DNA of 10,583 nucleotides from Clostridiales bacterium (GCA_019423265.1 JAHZBS010000076.1:1-10583); one strand, 5' to 3'; numbered from the stretch's first letter, positions 1 to 6,809 are shown. Notes: generated by a model from the letters alone, not told the origin. Translations and numbers: made by a program.

Positions 1-51
1 TGTCGGAAAATCTTCTCCCCTTATATGGGTCACATCTATTTACTTCACAGA

Positions 52-116
52 ATTTTTTCATAGAAAATTTTGAAAAGGATTTGCCAAGGAAGCTGGAGTG
101 TGATACTATAAAGGAT
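52..116 (+). promoter_or_regulatory. Predicted sigma-A promoter of the rlmN operon
   Basis: The sequence shows a -35 box TTGCCA (81-86), a 17-base spacer and a -10 box TACTAT (104-109), with the extended -10 dinucleotide TG at 101-102. Start of transcription is predicted near 116. The stretch 52-77 just upstream is rich in A and T tracts and could act as an UP element. Bases 1-51 hold no coding region or site that I recognise. The promoter is inferred from consensus match and spacing only. Confidence 0.6.
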
Positions 117-122
117 GGATAT

Positions 123-164
123 GCCGTCCTTATGCCAGTGAAGGCAGGGATGGATGGCTTTTTT
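123..164 (+). terminator. Terminator-like hairpin in the rlmN leader (possible attenuator)
   Basis: GCCGTCC (123-129) can pair with GGATGGC (152-158), with one G-U pair. Inside it TGCC (133-136) pairs with GGCA (143-146) around the loop AGTGAA. Six T residues follow at 159-164. This is the layout of an intrinsic terminator, yet it lies after the predicted promoter and 28 bases before the rlmN start. It could be an attenuator of the rlmN-to-thiN operon. Alternatively it ends transcription coming from a gene left of the window. A six-codon ATG mini-ORF (121-141) overlaps the left arm, but its role is unproven. Confidence 0.5.
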
Positions 165-192
165 ATTGCAAAGTTCAGGAGGAGAGCATTGG

Positions 193-1260
193 ATGAACCT
201 GGAACAACAGGACCCGCACAGTCTCCTGCCAAAGGAGTGGGAAGCTCTGTGTACGGGGCTGGGGCTACCGGCATACCGGGGCCGGCAGATCTTTCAATGG
301 CTGCACCAGAAGGATGCCGCCTCCTTTCTGGAGATGACGGACCTGCCGGAGGAACTCCGCCGAAGATTGGAGTCGTCGATTCCGATTTTCCAAATGCAGC
401 TGGCGCAGAAACAGAGATCGACGAAAGATGAGACAACAAAATATTTGTTTCGACTGCGGGACGGACAGTGCATCGAATCGGTGCTGATGCGCTATGAATA
501 CGGGTATTCCCTCTGCATCTCATCGCAGGTCGGTTGCAGGATGGGATGCCGCTTTTGCGCCTCCACTCTTGGAGGTCTGGTCCGAAACCTTTCGGCGGGC
601 GAGATGGTCCAGCAGGTATACGCCGCGTCCAAGGAGGCGGGGGTCAGAATCTCCCACGTGGTCGTCATGGGCTGCGGAGAGCCATTTGACAACTATGATG
701 CCCTGCTCCGGTTTTTTTCCCTGTTGAGGGATGAGAAGGGGCGGGGGCTCAGCCTTCGAAACATTACGGTATCTACCTGTGGGCTTCCACAGCGCATTCG
801 AGAGTTTGCCGGCCGTCGCCTGGGCGTGACGCTGGCCGTCTCCCTCCACGCTGCGGAGGATGAGCTTCGAAGGCAGTTGATGCCCGGAGCCGCCCGGTAT
901 TCTCTTGACGAACTCTTGGATGCCTGTCAGTACTATACAGAGGAAACCGGGCGCCGGATCACCTTTGAATACGCCTTGATTAAGGGGTGTAACGATGGGC
1001 AGGAGAATGCGGCGCGGCTTGTGGAAAGGCTGCGGGGAATGCTAGCGCATGTAAACCTCATCCCGGTTAACCCTGTGGAGGAGCGCGGGCTCGCTCGGCC
1101 GTCGCTCCAGCGTGTCCGGGAATTTGCCAAAGTTCTGGAGAGAGGCCGAATTCCAGTGACCATACGCAGAGAGATGGGGGCGGACATCGACGGCGCGTGC
1201 GGTCAGCTCAGAAATCGATACACGCGCAAACAGGAGGAGCGTCCAATCCGGTTGGAATGA
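193..1260 (+). CDS. rlmN: 23S rRNA (adenine2503-C2)-methyltransferase RlmN
   Basis: This radical-SAM enzyme methylates C2 of A2503 in 23S rRNA, and of A37 in some tRNAs, in the cytoplasm. The 355-residue protein carries the iron-sulfur cluster motif C115-x3-C119-x2-C122. The expected catalytic cysteine pair is present: C108, seven residues before the cluster, and C336 in the GACGQL motif near the C-terminus, which carries the methyl group in the family. A GCGEP motif (160-164) takes the place of the usual GMGEP. The ATG at 193 is chosen because AGGAGGAG (177-184) lies eight bases upstream. An in-frame ATG at 154 has no such site and falls inside the leader hairpin. It is the first gene of the operon and ends 18 bases before stp. 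Length is normal for RlmN, and the RlmN-type C-terminal motif argues against Cfr. Confidence 0.95.
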   Translation: MNLEQQDPHSLLPKEWEALCTGLGLPAYRGRQIFQWLHQKDAASFLEMTDLPEELRRRLESSIPIFQMQLAQKQRSTKDETTKYLFRLRDGQCIESVLMRYEYGYSLCISSQVGCRMGCRFCASTLGGLVRNLSAGEMVQQVYAASKEAGVRISHVVVMGCGEPFDNYDALLRFFSLLRDEKGRGLSLRNITVSTCGLPQRIREFAGRRLGVTLAVSLHAAEDELRRQLMPGAARYSLDELLDACQYYTEETGRRITFEYALIKGCNDGQENAARLVERLRGMLAHVNLIPVNPVEERGLARPSLQRVREFAKVLERGRIPVTIRREMGADIDGACGQLRNRYTRKQEERPIRLE

Positions 1261-1278
1261 AGATAGTGAGGTGTTAGA

Positions 1279-2061
1279 ATGTTTGCAGCTGCAAAGTGTG
1301 ATGTAGGCAAGCTTCGAAAGACAAATCAAGACTCTGTGTACTGTTCCATGGAGCCGGTGGGGGATCTTCCCAACCTATTTATCGTGGCGGATGGGATGGG
1401 CGGCCATTTAGCCGGGGAACATGCGTCGTCGGAAGCGGTCCAATTTTTTGTCCAGGAAGTGGCCGAGAAGTCTTTCAAAGAGGATAGTATCGTCAAGCTG
1501 CTGCGGGAAGGTGTGGAGAGCGCCAATCGGTATGTCTACAAGCTCTCAAAGCAGTCTTCCGCCTGGACGGGCATGGGGACTACCTTTGTCGCCGCGGTTA
1601 TCAAGGAGGATACGCTATTTTGCGTCAATGTCGGGGATAGCCGGCTGTATCTTGTTCTGGTTGACGGGCAGGGGGGGCTTGGCTTGAAGAAGCTAACCAT
1701 CGATCATTCTGTTGTGGAAGAACTGGTACAGAAGGGAGAAATCACGGCGGAAGAGGCGAGGGTTCATCCTCAGAAGAATGTGATCACCAGAGCGGTTGGG
1801 ATTGAAGAGCAAGTCAGCGTCGATGCGTTTGAGATTCCCCTCACAGGGATCCTGCGGGTGCTGCTGTGCTCCGACGGCCTCAGCAATATGGTGGAGGATA
1901 CGGAATTGCTCCATCTGTTGGGGACGGCAGTGCCGGCCGGTCAGGATGAAATTGAGAGTCTGGCGGAGCAGCTCATCGGTAGGGCAAACGATAACGGGGG
2001 GTATGACAATATATCGGTCATACTGATTGATTTATGGAAGGAAGGTGCGCAACATGCTTAG
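1279..2061 (+). CDS. stp: PP2C-family Ser/Thr protein phosphatase (Stp/PrpC)
   Basis: This metal-dependent PP2C phosphatase removes phosphate from proteins phosphorylated by the adjacent PASTA kinase, including the kinase itself in studied relatives. The 260-residue soluble protein has the family motifs in order: TNQDS (15-19), VADGMGG (36-42, metal-binding D38), TGMGTT (97-102), NVGDSR (117-122), CSDG (197-200, metal-binding D199) and GGYDNIS (240-246, metal-binding D243). There is no signal peptide or membrane segment. The start at 1279 follows a modest TGAGGTG site at 1267-1273. Its last 8 bases overlap prkC, which suggests coupled translation and a fixed kinase-to-phosphatase ratio. All catalytic aspartates are present, so activity is expected. 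The product of this family is also called PrpC. Confidence 0.95.
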   Translation: MFAAAKCDVGKLRKTNQDSVYCSMEPVGDLPNLFIVADGMGGHLAGEHASSEAVQFFVQEVAEKSFKEDSIVKLLREGVESANRYVYKLSKQSSAWTGMGTTFVAAVIKEDTLFCVNVGDSRLYLVLVDGQGGLGLKKLTIDHSVVEELVQKGEITAEEARVHPQKNVITRAVGIEEQVSVDAFEIPLTGILRVLLCSDGLSNMVEDTELLHLLGTAVPAGQDEIESLAEQLIGRANDNGGYDNISVILIDLWKEGAQHA

Positions 2062-4000
2062 TCCGGGAACTATTTTAGGAAACCGGTACGAGATTGTAGA
2101 GGAAATCGGTTCCGGAGGCATGGCGATTGTATATAAAGCAAAGGACTATAAGCTGCACAGGATGGTAGCGATCAAAGTTCTGCGCAGAGAGTACGCCGCC
2201 GACGAAGTGGTGTTGGCAAAGTTTCAAAAGGAGGCACTTGCGGCTGCCAGCCTCTCCCATAACAATATTGTGGGGGTGTACGATCTAGGGCAGGAGAAGG
2301 ACGTCTATTATATCATTATGGAATACATAGACGGCATCACGCTAAAAGAGTATATTCGGCGGCGCGACACCATGTCGTCGGAGGAAATCTTGAAGATCTC
2401 CCTGAAGATAGCCGACGCTCTCCGCGTTGCCCACGCGAATCATATCATTCATCGGGACATCAAGCCGCAGAATATCATGGTTACCCAAAAGGGAGCGGTG
2501 AAGGTTACGGATTTTGGAATCGCAAAGGCGGCAACATCCACGACCATGACGAATCATATGGATACCATGGGATCCGTTCACTATTTTTCTCCTGAGCAGG
2601 CGAGGGGCGGCTTTGTGGATGTCCGCAGCGATCTGTATTCTCTGGGAATCACCATGTATGAGATGGCGACGAAGAGGCTTCCTTTTAACGGCGATACGCC
2701 GGTCTCAGTCGCCATGCAGCAGATCCATGATCCCATGCCCAACCCCCGGAAAGAGAATGCGGCTCTGTGGCCCGGGCTCGCCGCGATTATCCGCAGGCTG
2801 ACGCAGAAACGTCCGGAGCTGCGGTATCAGTCGGCGGAGGAGCTCATGGCGGATCTGCGAAAGGTCTATGTGGATCACGACTATATCGTGCCGCTTCCGA
2901 CACAGATTGACGAGGCGGATTCCTACGGGGAGCCTCCGCGCCGTCAGGAGGTTCGTCCGGCGCCGCCGAAACGCCCGGTTTCGGAGGCCGAGGATACGGA
3001 TGAGGACAGAAAGCCGGATACGGCGGCGAAAAAGAAGAAGATCCTCATTTTTTCCGCCTGTGGAGCGGCTGTATTGATTATAGCCCTTGTCCTGGTCTTC
3101 AATTTTCTGTTGAAGCAGGCTAAGAGCAATCTGATACCAAATCTGGCAGGGTATACCCTTGAGGAAGCGCAGGACAAGGTATCAGGGCTGAAGATGACAG
3201 TGGAAGTGGAGAGACAGGAATATAACGATCAATATGATGCCGGCAAGATTACCGGACAGGATCCCCCCGTCAACACGGAGGCGGTGGAGGGTTCCGTGAT
3301 CAAGGTCGTTGTCAGTATGGGAAAACGGCAGGTCGATAAGGTGCCGGATGTGACCAATCTGACGTACGCAGGTGCGGTGAAAGTTCTGGTCGATGCGGGG
3401 CTGCCCTACACCGTCGAGACAAAGGCGGATGAGACAGTGGCTATGGGCACTGTCATCTCCCAGGATCCGGTGAAGGATACGGATCTGACCGAGGGAACCG
3501 TCGTCACGATCTATGTCAGCACAGGGACGGGGGAAACGCTCATCGAGGTGCCGGATCTGACGAACATGACGGAAGAGCAAGCCAAGGAAGAGCTGACACA
3601 GCGGAAGCTGACCATAGGGACCGTCAGCGAATCCTATCACGACTCTGTGGAACAGGGCAAAATCATCGCCCAGGGGACGGAGAAGGGCTCGATGGTCATG
3701 GAGGGAACGGCGGTGGATGTGACGGTCAGCCTTGGCAAGCTAGATGGGGAGACAGTGGGCAAAGACGGCGGAAATATCATCCTCACCAGTCCCTTTTCTA
3801 AAGATGATACAGGTTCAAAACTTTTGACGATCCAGGCGACGGACAAGGATGGACAGATGACGGAACTCTACAACAAGACCGTTACGGCGGCTACCTTTGG
3901 AGCCCAGGGCGGCATTTCAGTGGCGTATCCGAGGGGAACCGTGGTCATCAAGGTATTCTTGGACAATTCGCCGGTTTTGACGCGGAATGTAAATGAATAA
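2054..4000 (+). CDS. prkC: PASTA-domain Ser/Thr protein kinase (PrkC/Stk1 family)
   Basis: This is a membrane-anchored Hanks-type kinase that senses muropeptides or lipid II and controls cell wall, division and, in spore formers, germination. In the 648-residue protein I see a Gly-rich loop GSGGMAIVY (19-27), catalytic Lys K41 (VAIK), HRDIKPQN with D136, DFG at 153-155, a Thr-rich activation loop and SPEQARG. A charged Pro/Arg/Lys-rich juxtamembrane stretch follows, then one transmembrane helix (about 330-353). Three extracellular PASTA repeats lie at about 360-424, 428-492 and 497-562. A C-terminal extracellular segment (563-648) is not assigned to a family. The ATG at 2054 is chosen over the in-frame ATG at 2027 because GGAAGG (2040-2045) precedes it and the protein then begins just before the kinase domain. 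It overlaps stp by 8 bases. Confidence 0.95.
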   Translation: MLSPGTILGNRYEIVEEIGSGGMAIVYKAKDYKLHRMVAIKVLRREYAADEVVLAKFQKEALAAASLSHNNIVGVYDLGQEKDVYYIIMEYIDGITLKEYIRRRDTMSSEEILKISLKIADALRVAHANHIIHRDIKPQNIMVTQKGAVKVTDFGIAKAATSTTMTNHMDTMGSVHYFSPEQARGGFVDVRSDLYSLGITMYEMATKRLPFNGDTPVSVAMQQIHDPMPNPRKENAALWPGLAAIIRRLTQKRPELRYQSAEELMADLRKVYVDHDYIVPLPTQIDEADSYGEPPRRQEVRPAPPKRPVSEAEDTDEDRKPDTAAKKKKILIFSACGAAVLIIALVLVFNFLLKQAKSNLIPNLAGYTLEEAQDKVSGLKMTVEVERQEYNDQYDAGKITGQDPPVNTEAVEGSVIKVVVSMGKRQVDKVPDVTNLTYAGAVKVLVDAGLPYTVETKADETVAMGTVISQDPVKDTDLTEGTVVTIYVSTGTGETLIEVPDLTNMTEEQAKEELTQRKLTIGTVSESYHDSVEQGKIIAQGTEKGSMVMEGTAVDVTVSLGKLDGETVGKDGGNIILTSPFSKDDTGSKLLTIQATDKDGQMTELYNKTVTAATFGAQGGISVAYPRGTVVIKVFLDNSPVLTRNVNE

Positions 4001-4011
4001 CGGAATGAGAG

Positions 4012-4043
4012 AGGACCGGCGGCGCGATGTGCGCTCCGGTCCT
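4012..4043 (+). repeat. Inverted repeat (hairpin) between prkC and rsgA
   Basis: AGGACCGG (4012-4019) and CCGGTCCT (4036-4043) form a perfect 8-bp stem. GCGC (4022-4025) and GCGC (4031-4034) extend it inward around the loop GATGT. There is no T tract, so it is not a classic intrinsic terminator. The stem ends just before the rsgA ribosome binding site TAAGGAGG (4047-4054). It may be an RNA stability or processing element separating the stp-prkC part of the message from rsgA-rpe-thiN. Confidence 0.65.
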
Positions 4044-4058
4044 ACTTAAGGAGGATGT

Positions 4059-4934
4059 ATGGGGGAAGGAACCATTATCGCCGGCGTAAGCAGCTTTTAT
4101 GACGTGTATCAGCAGGGCACCGTCACACGGTGCAAAGCGCGGGGGCTTTTCCGCAAGGAAAATATTACGCCGGTTATAGGAGATCGCGTGCGATTTTCCG
4201 AACAGGGGTATCTGGAGGAAATCTTGCCGAGAAAAAATCAGCTCCTGCGCCCCGCCGCCGCAAATGTTGATCAGGTTGTGATTGTGTTTGCCGTCAAAAA
4301 TCCCAATCCCCATTACCCGCTGTTGGACCGGTTCTTGGTGGAATCGGCACAGCAGTCCATTCAAGCCGTCATCTGCCTCAATAAATGGGATTTAAAGGAG
4401 GACGACCAGGCGGATGAAATGTCGGCGGTGTACGAATCCGCCGGCTATCCGGTGATCCATACCAGCGCCTATGGCAGGGAGGGGATTGGGGAGCTGCGGC
4501 AGATGCTCGAGGGCAAGGTCACAGTCTTTACAGGGCCTTCGGGCGTGGGCAAATCCTCTCTGCTCAATGCGGTGGACAGCCGCCTTGTTCTCCAGACGGG
4601 GCAACTGAGCGAAAAGGTACAGCGCGGCCGCAATACGACCCGCCACGCGAAACTGATCCCTCTGGACAGCGGCAATGGCTTTGTTGCGGATACCCCTGGC
4701 TTTACCTCTCTCCATTTGGAGCATATCCCCTATGCGGACTTGGGACAATACTACCCAGAGTTTCTTCCCTGGCTGGGAAATTGTCGCTTTACCGGATGTA
4801 GCCATATCAGCGAACCTGATTGCGGTGTAAAACTGGGCGTTCAAAGGGGCGAGATTTCAGAGCAGCGCTATGACAGCTATGCTGAGTTATACCAGGAGAT
4901 TCGGTGCCAGCAGGAGAGCAATCGATGGAAGTAA
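4059..4934 (+). CDS. rsgA: Ribosome small subunit-dependent GTPase A (RsgA/CpgA)
   Basis: RsgA is a circularly permuted GTPase that checks and helps to mature the 30S subunit late in assembly; its GTPase is stimulated by the ribosome. The 291-residue protein has an N-terminal OB-fold-like part (about 1-65). The GTPase motifs follow in permuted order: G4 NKWD (108-111), G1 GPSGVGKSS (159-167), a switch segment RGRNTTRH (189-196) and G3 DTPG (211-214). The C-terminal zinc motif has C242, C247, H249 and C255. Length and order are typical. The ATG at 4059 follows TAAGGAGG (4047-4054) by four bases. It is known in relatives as a substrate of the PrkC kinase, which fits its place in the operon. It ends 19 bases before rpe. 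Confidence 0.95.
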   Translation: MGEGTIIAGVSSFYDVYQQGTVTRCKARGLFRKENITPVIGDRVRFSEQGYLEEILPRKNQLLRPAAANVDQVVIVFAVKNPNPHYPLLDRFLVESAQQSIQAVICLNKWDLKEDDQADEMSAVYESAGYPVIHTSAYGREGIGELRQMLEGKVTVFTGPSGVGKSSLLNAVDSRLVLQTGQLSEKVQRGRNTTRHAKLIPLDSGNGFVADTPGFTSLHLEHIPYADLGQYYPEFLPWLGNCRFTGCSHISEPDCGVKLGVQRGEISEQRYDSYAELYQEIRCQQESNRWK

Positions 4935-4953
4935 ATAGTTGGAGGAAAATGAG

Positions 4954-5625
4954 ATGATCGTATTATCACCGTCGATTTTGACGGCGGATTTTGGAAATCT
5001 GCAAAAAGAGGTGGAACAGGCGGTCCGCGGTGGGTGCGATTGGCTGCACCTGGATATCATGGACGGACATTTTGTCCCCAATATCACCATAGGTCCCGTG
5101 ATCGTCAAGGCATTGCGGCGCTTTGCCGCCGTTCCCCTCGATGTCCATCTGATGGTGGAAAATCCGGACGACCTGTTAAAACTGTGTGCAGATGCGGGCG
5201 CAGATCTTGTGACCGTCCACCAGGAGGCATTGGGGTGCCGTCATCTGCACCGGACGATTCAGCACATAAAAGACCTTGGGATGAAGGCAGGCTGCGCTGT
5301 CAATCCGGGAACGCCGGTGGAGTTGTTGGAGCCGGTCCTTGCGGATCTGGACATGGTTTTGATCATGACGGTCAATCCGGGCTTTGGGGGTCAGTCCTTT
5401 ATTCCATCCACGCTGCACAAAATTGCGCGCTTGCGCGCTATGGCGGAGCAGTGGAAGCCTGACCTGCTGATCCAGGTGGACGGAGGTATAAATGCGGCGA
5501 CCTGCGAATCGGTGATCCAGGCGGGAGCCAATGTTTTGGTCATAGGCTCCGCAATTTTTGACGGTGTGGATCCGGAGGGCAATGTCCGGAAGTATAAAGC
5601 GCTGCTGGAACGGAGAGAAGAATAG
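4954..5625 (+). CDS. rpe: Ribulose-phosphate 3-epimerase
   Basis: Rpe interconverts D-ribulose 5-phosphate and D-xylulose 5-phosphate in the pentose phosphate pathway, in the cytoplasm. The 223-residue protein is a TIM barrel with SPSIL (5-9) and HLDIMDGHF (32-40), supplying metal-binding H32 and catalytic D34. It also has DVHLM (63-67, metal-binding H65), VNPGFGGQSF (140-149, phosphate loop) and QVDGG (174-178, catalytic D176). Length is normal. I chose the ATG at 4954 because GGAGGA (4941-4946) lies seven bases upstream; an in-frame TTG at 4939 would use that site as coding sequence. The stop codon directly abuts the thiN start, so the two are probably translationally coupled. Confidence 0.95.
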   Translation: MIVLSPSILTADFGNLQKEVEQAVRGGCDWLHLDIMDGHFVPNITIGPVIVKALRRFAAVPLDVHLMVENPDDLLKLCADAGADLVTVHQEALGCRHLHRTIQHIKDLGMKAGCAVNPGTPVELLEPVLADLDMVLIMTVNPGFGGQSFIPSTLHKIARLRAMAEQWKPDLLIQVDGGINAATCESVIQAGANVLVIGSAIFDGVDPEGNVRKYKALLERREE

Positions 5626-6282
5626 ATGAAAGTCTTAATTTTGACTGGCGGCCGGCTCAACGATTCGGGAAATCTGAGGGAGAAGGTACAGCGGTACAAC
5701 CCAAAATGGGTGATCGCCGCTGACTCGGGGTTGGTACACGCCCAGCGATTTGGCCTCATACCCAACGAGATATTGGGGGATTTTGATTCCGTGGATTCAG
5801 CGCTGGTGAAGCAGTATCAGAATTTTCAGGGAGAGGTGACCCAGTATCCTGCCAGGAAGGATTTTACGGACACAGAGCTTGCCATTGAAGCCGCTATGGA
5901 GAAAGCCGGACATACCGGTGAGATTTGGATCCTCGGCGGCACAGGGAGCCGGATCGACCACAGCCTGGCCAACGTTACGCTTCTGAAACAGCCCACGGAC
6001 GCGGGCGTGCGCTGCCGCTTGCTGGATGGGCGCAATACGGTCCAGATGGTCAAAGCGCCAGCGGTGCTGGATGTGGAAAGGGAAGAGGGGATGCGATATG
6101 TCTCCCTCATCCCCATGTTTGGCGACGTGGCCGGCGTTACGCTGGAGGGATTTCTATATCCGCTGCAGGATGCGCTGTTGCCCAGCGGCCGCAGCCTCGG
6201 CATCAGCAATGAGCTGCTGTACCACCGAGGGCGGATCCGGATTATCAGCGGCTATCTGCTCATCATCCAGTCCTCCGACTGA
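5626..6282 (+). CDS. thiN: Thiamine pyrophosphokinase
   Basis: ThiN transfers pyrophosphate from ATP to thiamine to give thiamine pyrophosphate, the cofactor of transketolase and other enzymes. The 218-residue protein shows AADSG (31-35), GDFDS (51-55), KDFTDTE (78-84) and GGTGSRIDH (104-112), which form the active site of the family. The C-terminal domain has the thiamine-binding SNE motif (194-196). The ATG lies immediately after the rpe stop codon with no gap. In B. subtilis the same order rsgA-rpe-thiN is found. No TPP riboswitch is visible in front of the gene, so control is probably by the operon promoter. It is the last recognised gene of the left block. Confidence 0.93.
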   Translation: MKVLILTGGRLNDSGNLREKVQRYNPKWVIAADSGLVHAQRFGLIPNEILGDFDSVDSALVKQYQNFQGEVTQYPARKDFTDTELAIEAAMEKAGHTGEIWILGGTGSRIDHSLANVTLLKQPTDAGVRCRLLDGRNTVQMVKAPAVLDVEREEGMRYVSLIPMFGDVAGVTLEGFLYPLQDALLPSGRSLGISNELLYHRGRIRIISGYLLIIQSSD

Positions 6283-6318
6283 GGCGGCAATAAATCTATA
6301 ATGTTGTCACATGGAAGA

Positions 6319-6361
6319 GCCCTCCCTCATAAAATAGAGTATCAAGCTTCGGAGGGAGGGC
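6319..6361 (+). promoter_or_regulatory. Hairpin that can sequester a ribosome binding site
   Basis: GCCCTCCCTC (6319-6328) is perfectly complementary to GAGGGAGGGC (6352-6361), with a 23-base A+T-rich loop. The right arm contains the Shine-Dalgarno-like GGAGGGAGGG (6351-6360), which sits ten bases before the ATG at 6371. Folding of the RNA would hide the ribosome binding site. There is no T tract after the stem, so it is not an intrinsic terminator. That it regulates translation is an inference. Confidence 0.6.
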
Positions 6362-6370
6362 GTCCATCGC

Positions 6371-6586
6371 ATGGGCAGACCAGGTTGCAAACCGTTTCGG
6401 CCCTGTTGTTCTAAGCCAGGGCGGCACCAAGAATTTTTAAAACAGTTGGCGGGTCTACTTCTCATCGCCGCGGGGATCGGTATCTTGCTGGCAATTCTTT
6501 TCTGCAATCTTTTTATCCAATGGATTCTAGCGGTGGCGCTGATTGCCCTGGGGCTTTTTCTGTTAAAGGGGCGCCGGCGGTGTTGA
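6371..6586 (+). CDS. Small predicted two-helix membrane protein, function unknown
   Basis: I do not recognise this 71-residue protein. The N-terminus is basic and rich in Cys and Pro (C6, C12, C13). Two hydrophobic segments follow at about 25-45 and 47-66, separated by a very short turn, and the tail is KGRRRC. The basic residues at both ends suggest a helical hairpin with both ends in the cytoplasm. A strong GGAGGGAGGG lies ten bases upstream, but inside a hairpin. The gene stands 88 bases after thiN and before a terminator, in the place where B. subtilis has the 26-residue spoVM. It does not resemble SpoVM. It may be the last gene of the left operon. Confidence 0.6.
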   Translation: MGRPGCKPFRPCCSKPGRHQEFLKQLAGLLLIAAGIGILLAILFCNLFIQWILAVALIALGLFLLKGRRRC

Positions 6587-6615
6587 TTTCACTTTTTAGG
6601 TTTGACAGACGATGG

Positions 6616-6646
6616 GAGCTTGCCGGTGGCTGAGCTCTTTTTTTTT
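6616..6646 (+). terminator. Intrinsic terminator after the left operon
   Basis: GAGCT (6616-6620) pairs with AGCTC (6633-6637), and GCC (6622-6624) pairs with GGC (6628-6630) around a GGT loop. Nine T residues follow at 6638-6646. The stem plus long T run is a good rho-independent terminator on the + strand. It ends the rlmN-to-small-membrane-protein transcript and isolates the nrd operon. A second small inverted repeat, CAGCG (6647-6651) with CGCTG (6661-6665), follows without a T tract. Confidence 0.8.
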
Positions 6647-6680
6647 CAGCGTTTTTCGAGCGCTGTTACATAGATAGTTT

Positions 6681-6709
6681 TTGACCGGAAATTTCAAATA
6701 AGGTATTAA
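6681..6709 (+). promoter_or_regulatory. Possible upstream second promoter of the nrd operon
   Basis: TTGACC (6681-6686), a 17-base spacer and TATTAA (6704-6709) fit a sigma-A promoter moderately well, with a start near 6716. Its transcript would run through the NrdR boxes and the main promoter. The -10 box is imperfect and nothing else supports it. Confidence 0.3.
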
Positions 6710-6731
6710 ATAGTAAAGAGCTTCAAAAAAA

Positions 6732-6747
6732 AGACGATATATTGTAT
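6732..6747 (+). promoter_or_regulatory. NrdR box 1 (upstream)
   Basis: The 16-base site has the core CGATATATTG (6735-6744), which matches the NrdR consensus core CwATATATwG at nine of ten positions. Over the full consensus acaCwAtATaTwGtgt I count 13 of 16 matches. NrdR is the ATP/dATP-responsive repressor of ribonucleotide reductase operons. The paired site 32 bases downstream makes the assignment much stronger. Confidence 0.75.
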
Positions 6748-6763
6748 ATTGCATATAATTTAA

Positions 6764-6779
6764 ACACAATATATTGACT
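6764..6779 (+). promoter_or_regulatory. NrdR box 2 (downstream, overlaps the -35)
   Basis: The site has the perfect core CAATATATTG (6767-6776) and matches the consensus acaCwAtATaTwGtgt at 14 of 16 positions. It lies 32 bases, about three helical turns, from box 1, which is the paired spacing known for NrdR. It covers the -35 box TTGACT, so bound repressor should block RNA polymerase. Confidence 0.85.
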
Positions 6780-6809
6780 TCGCGTCTTTTTTTGATTATA
6801 ATATCATAC
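6774..6809 (+). promoter_or_regulatory. Main sigma-A promoter of the anaerobic nrd operon
   Basis: TTGACT (6774-6779), a 17-base spacer and a perfect TATAAT (6797-6802) predict a strong promoter with a start near 6809. The -35 lies inside NrdR box 2. The resulting leader before the first start codon (6866) is about 57 bases and shows no riboswitch that I recognise. Confidence 0.85.

Larger units (their letters stand above)
6726..6793 (+). repeat. Nested inverted repeat around the nrd operator and promoter
   Basis: AAAAAAAGACG (6726-6736) is the exact reverse complement of CGTCTTTTTTT (6783-6793). Inside it ATATATTGT (6737-6745) is the exact reverse complement of ACAATATAT (6766-6774). The inner pairing follows from the two palindromic NrdR boxes, but the outer 11-base arms do not. 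The outer right arm lies between the -35 and -10 of the main promoter. In RNA made from further upstream the structure would end in a U tract and could act as a terminator. Confidence 0.7.

Noticed and set aside
81..431. A 116-codon + strand frame overlapping the start of rlmN
   Set aside because: It begins with a TTG that serves as the -35 box, lacks a ribosome binding site and lies out of frame over conserved rlmN sequence.
4392..4844. A 150-codon - strand frame inside rsgA, and similar antisense frames in prkC, thiN and nrdD
   Set aside because: They are shadows of conserved genes in G+C-rich DNA, with no recognisable domains and no ribosome binding sites.
6319..6361. Hairpin after thiN as an intrinsic terminator
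   Set aside because: No T tract follows the stem, and a good terminator with T9 lies further down at 6616-6646.
6300..6413. A 37-codon frame after thiN as a possible spoVM
   Set aside because: It has no ribosome binding site and no likeness to the short amphipathic SpoVM.
6602..6607. Perfect -35 hexamer TTGACA
   Set aside because: No -10 box occurs at a suitable distance; the bases there belong to the terminator stem.
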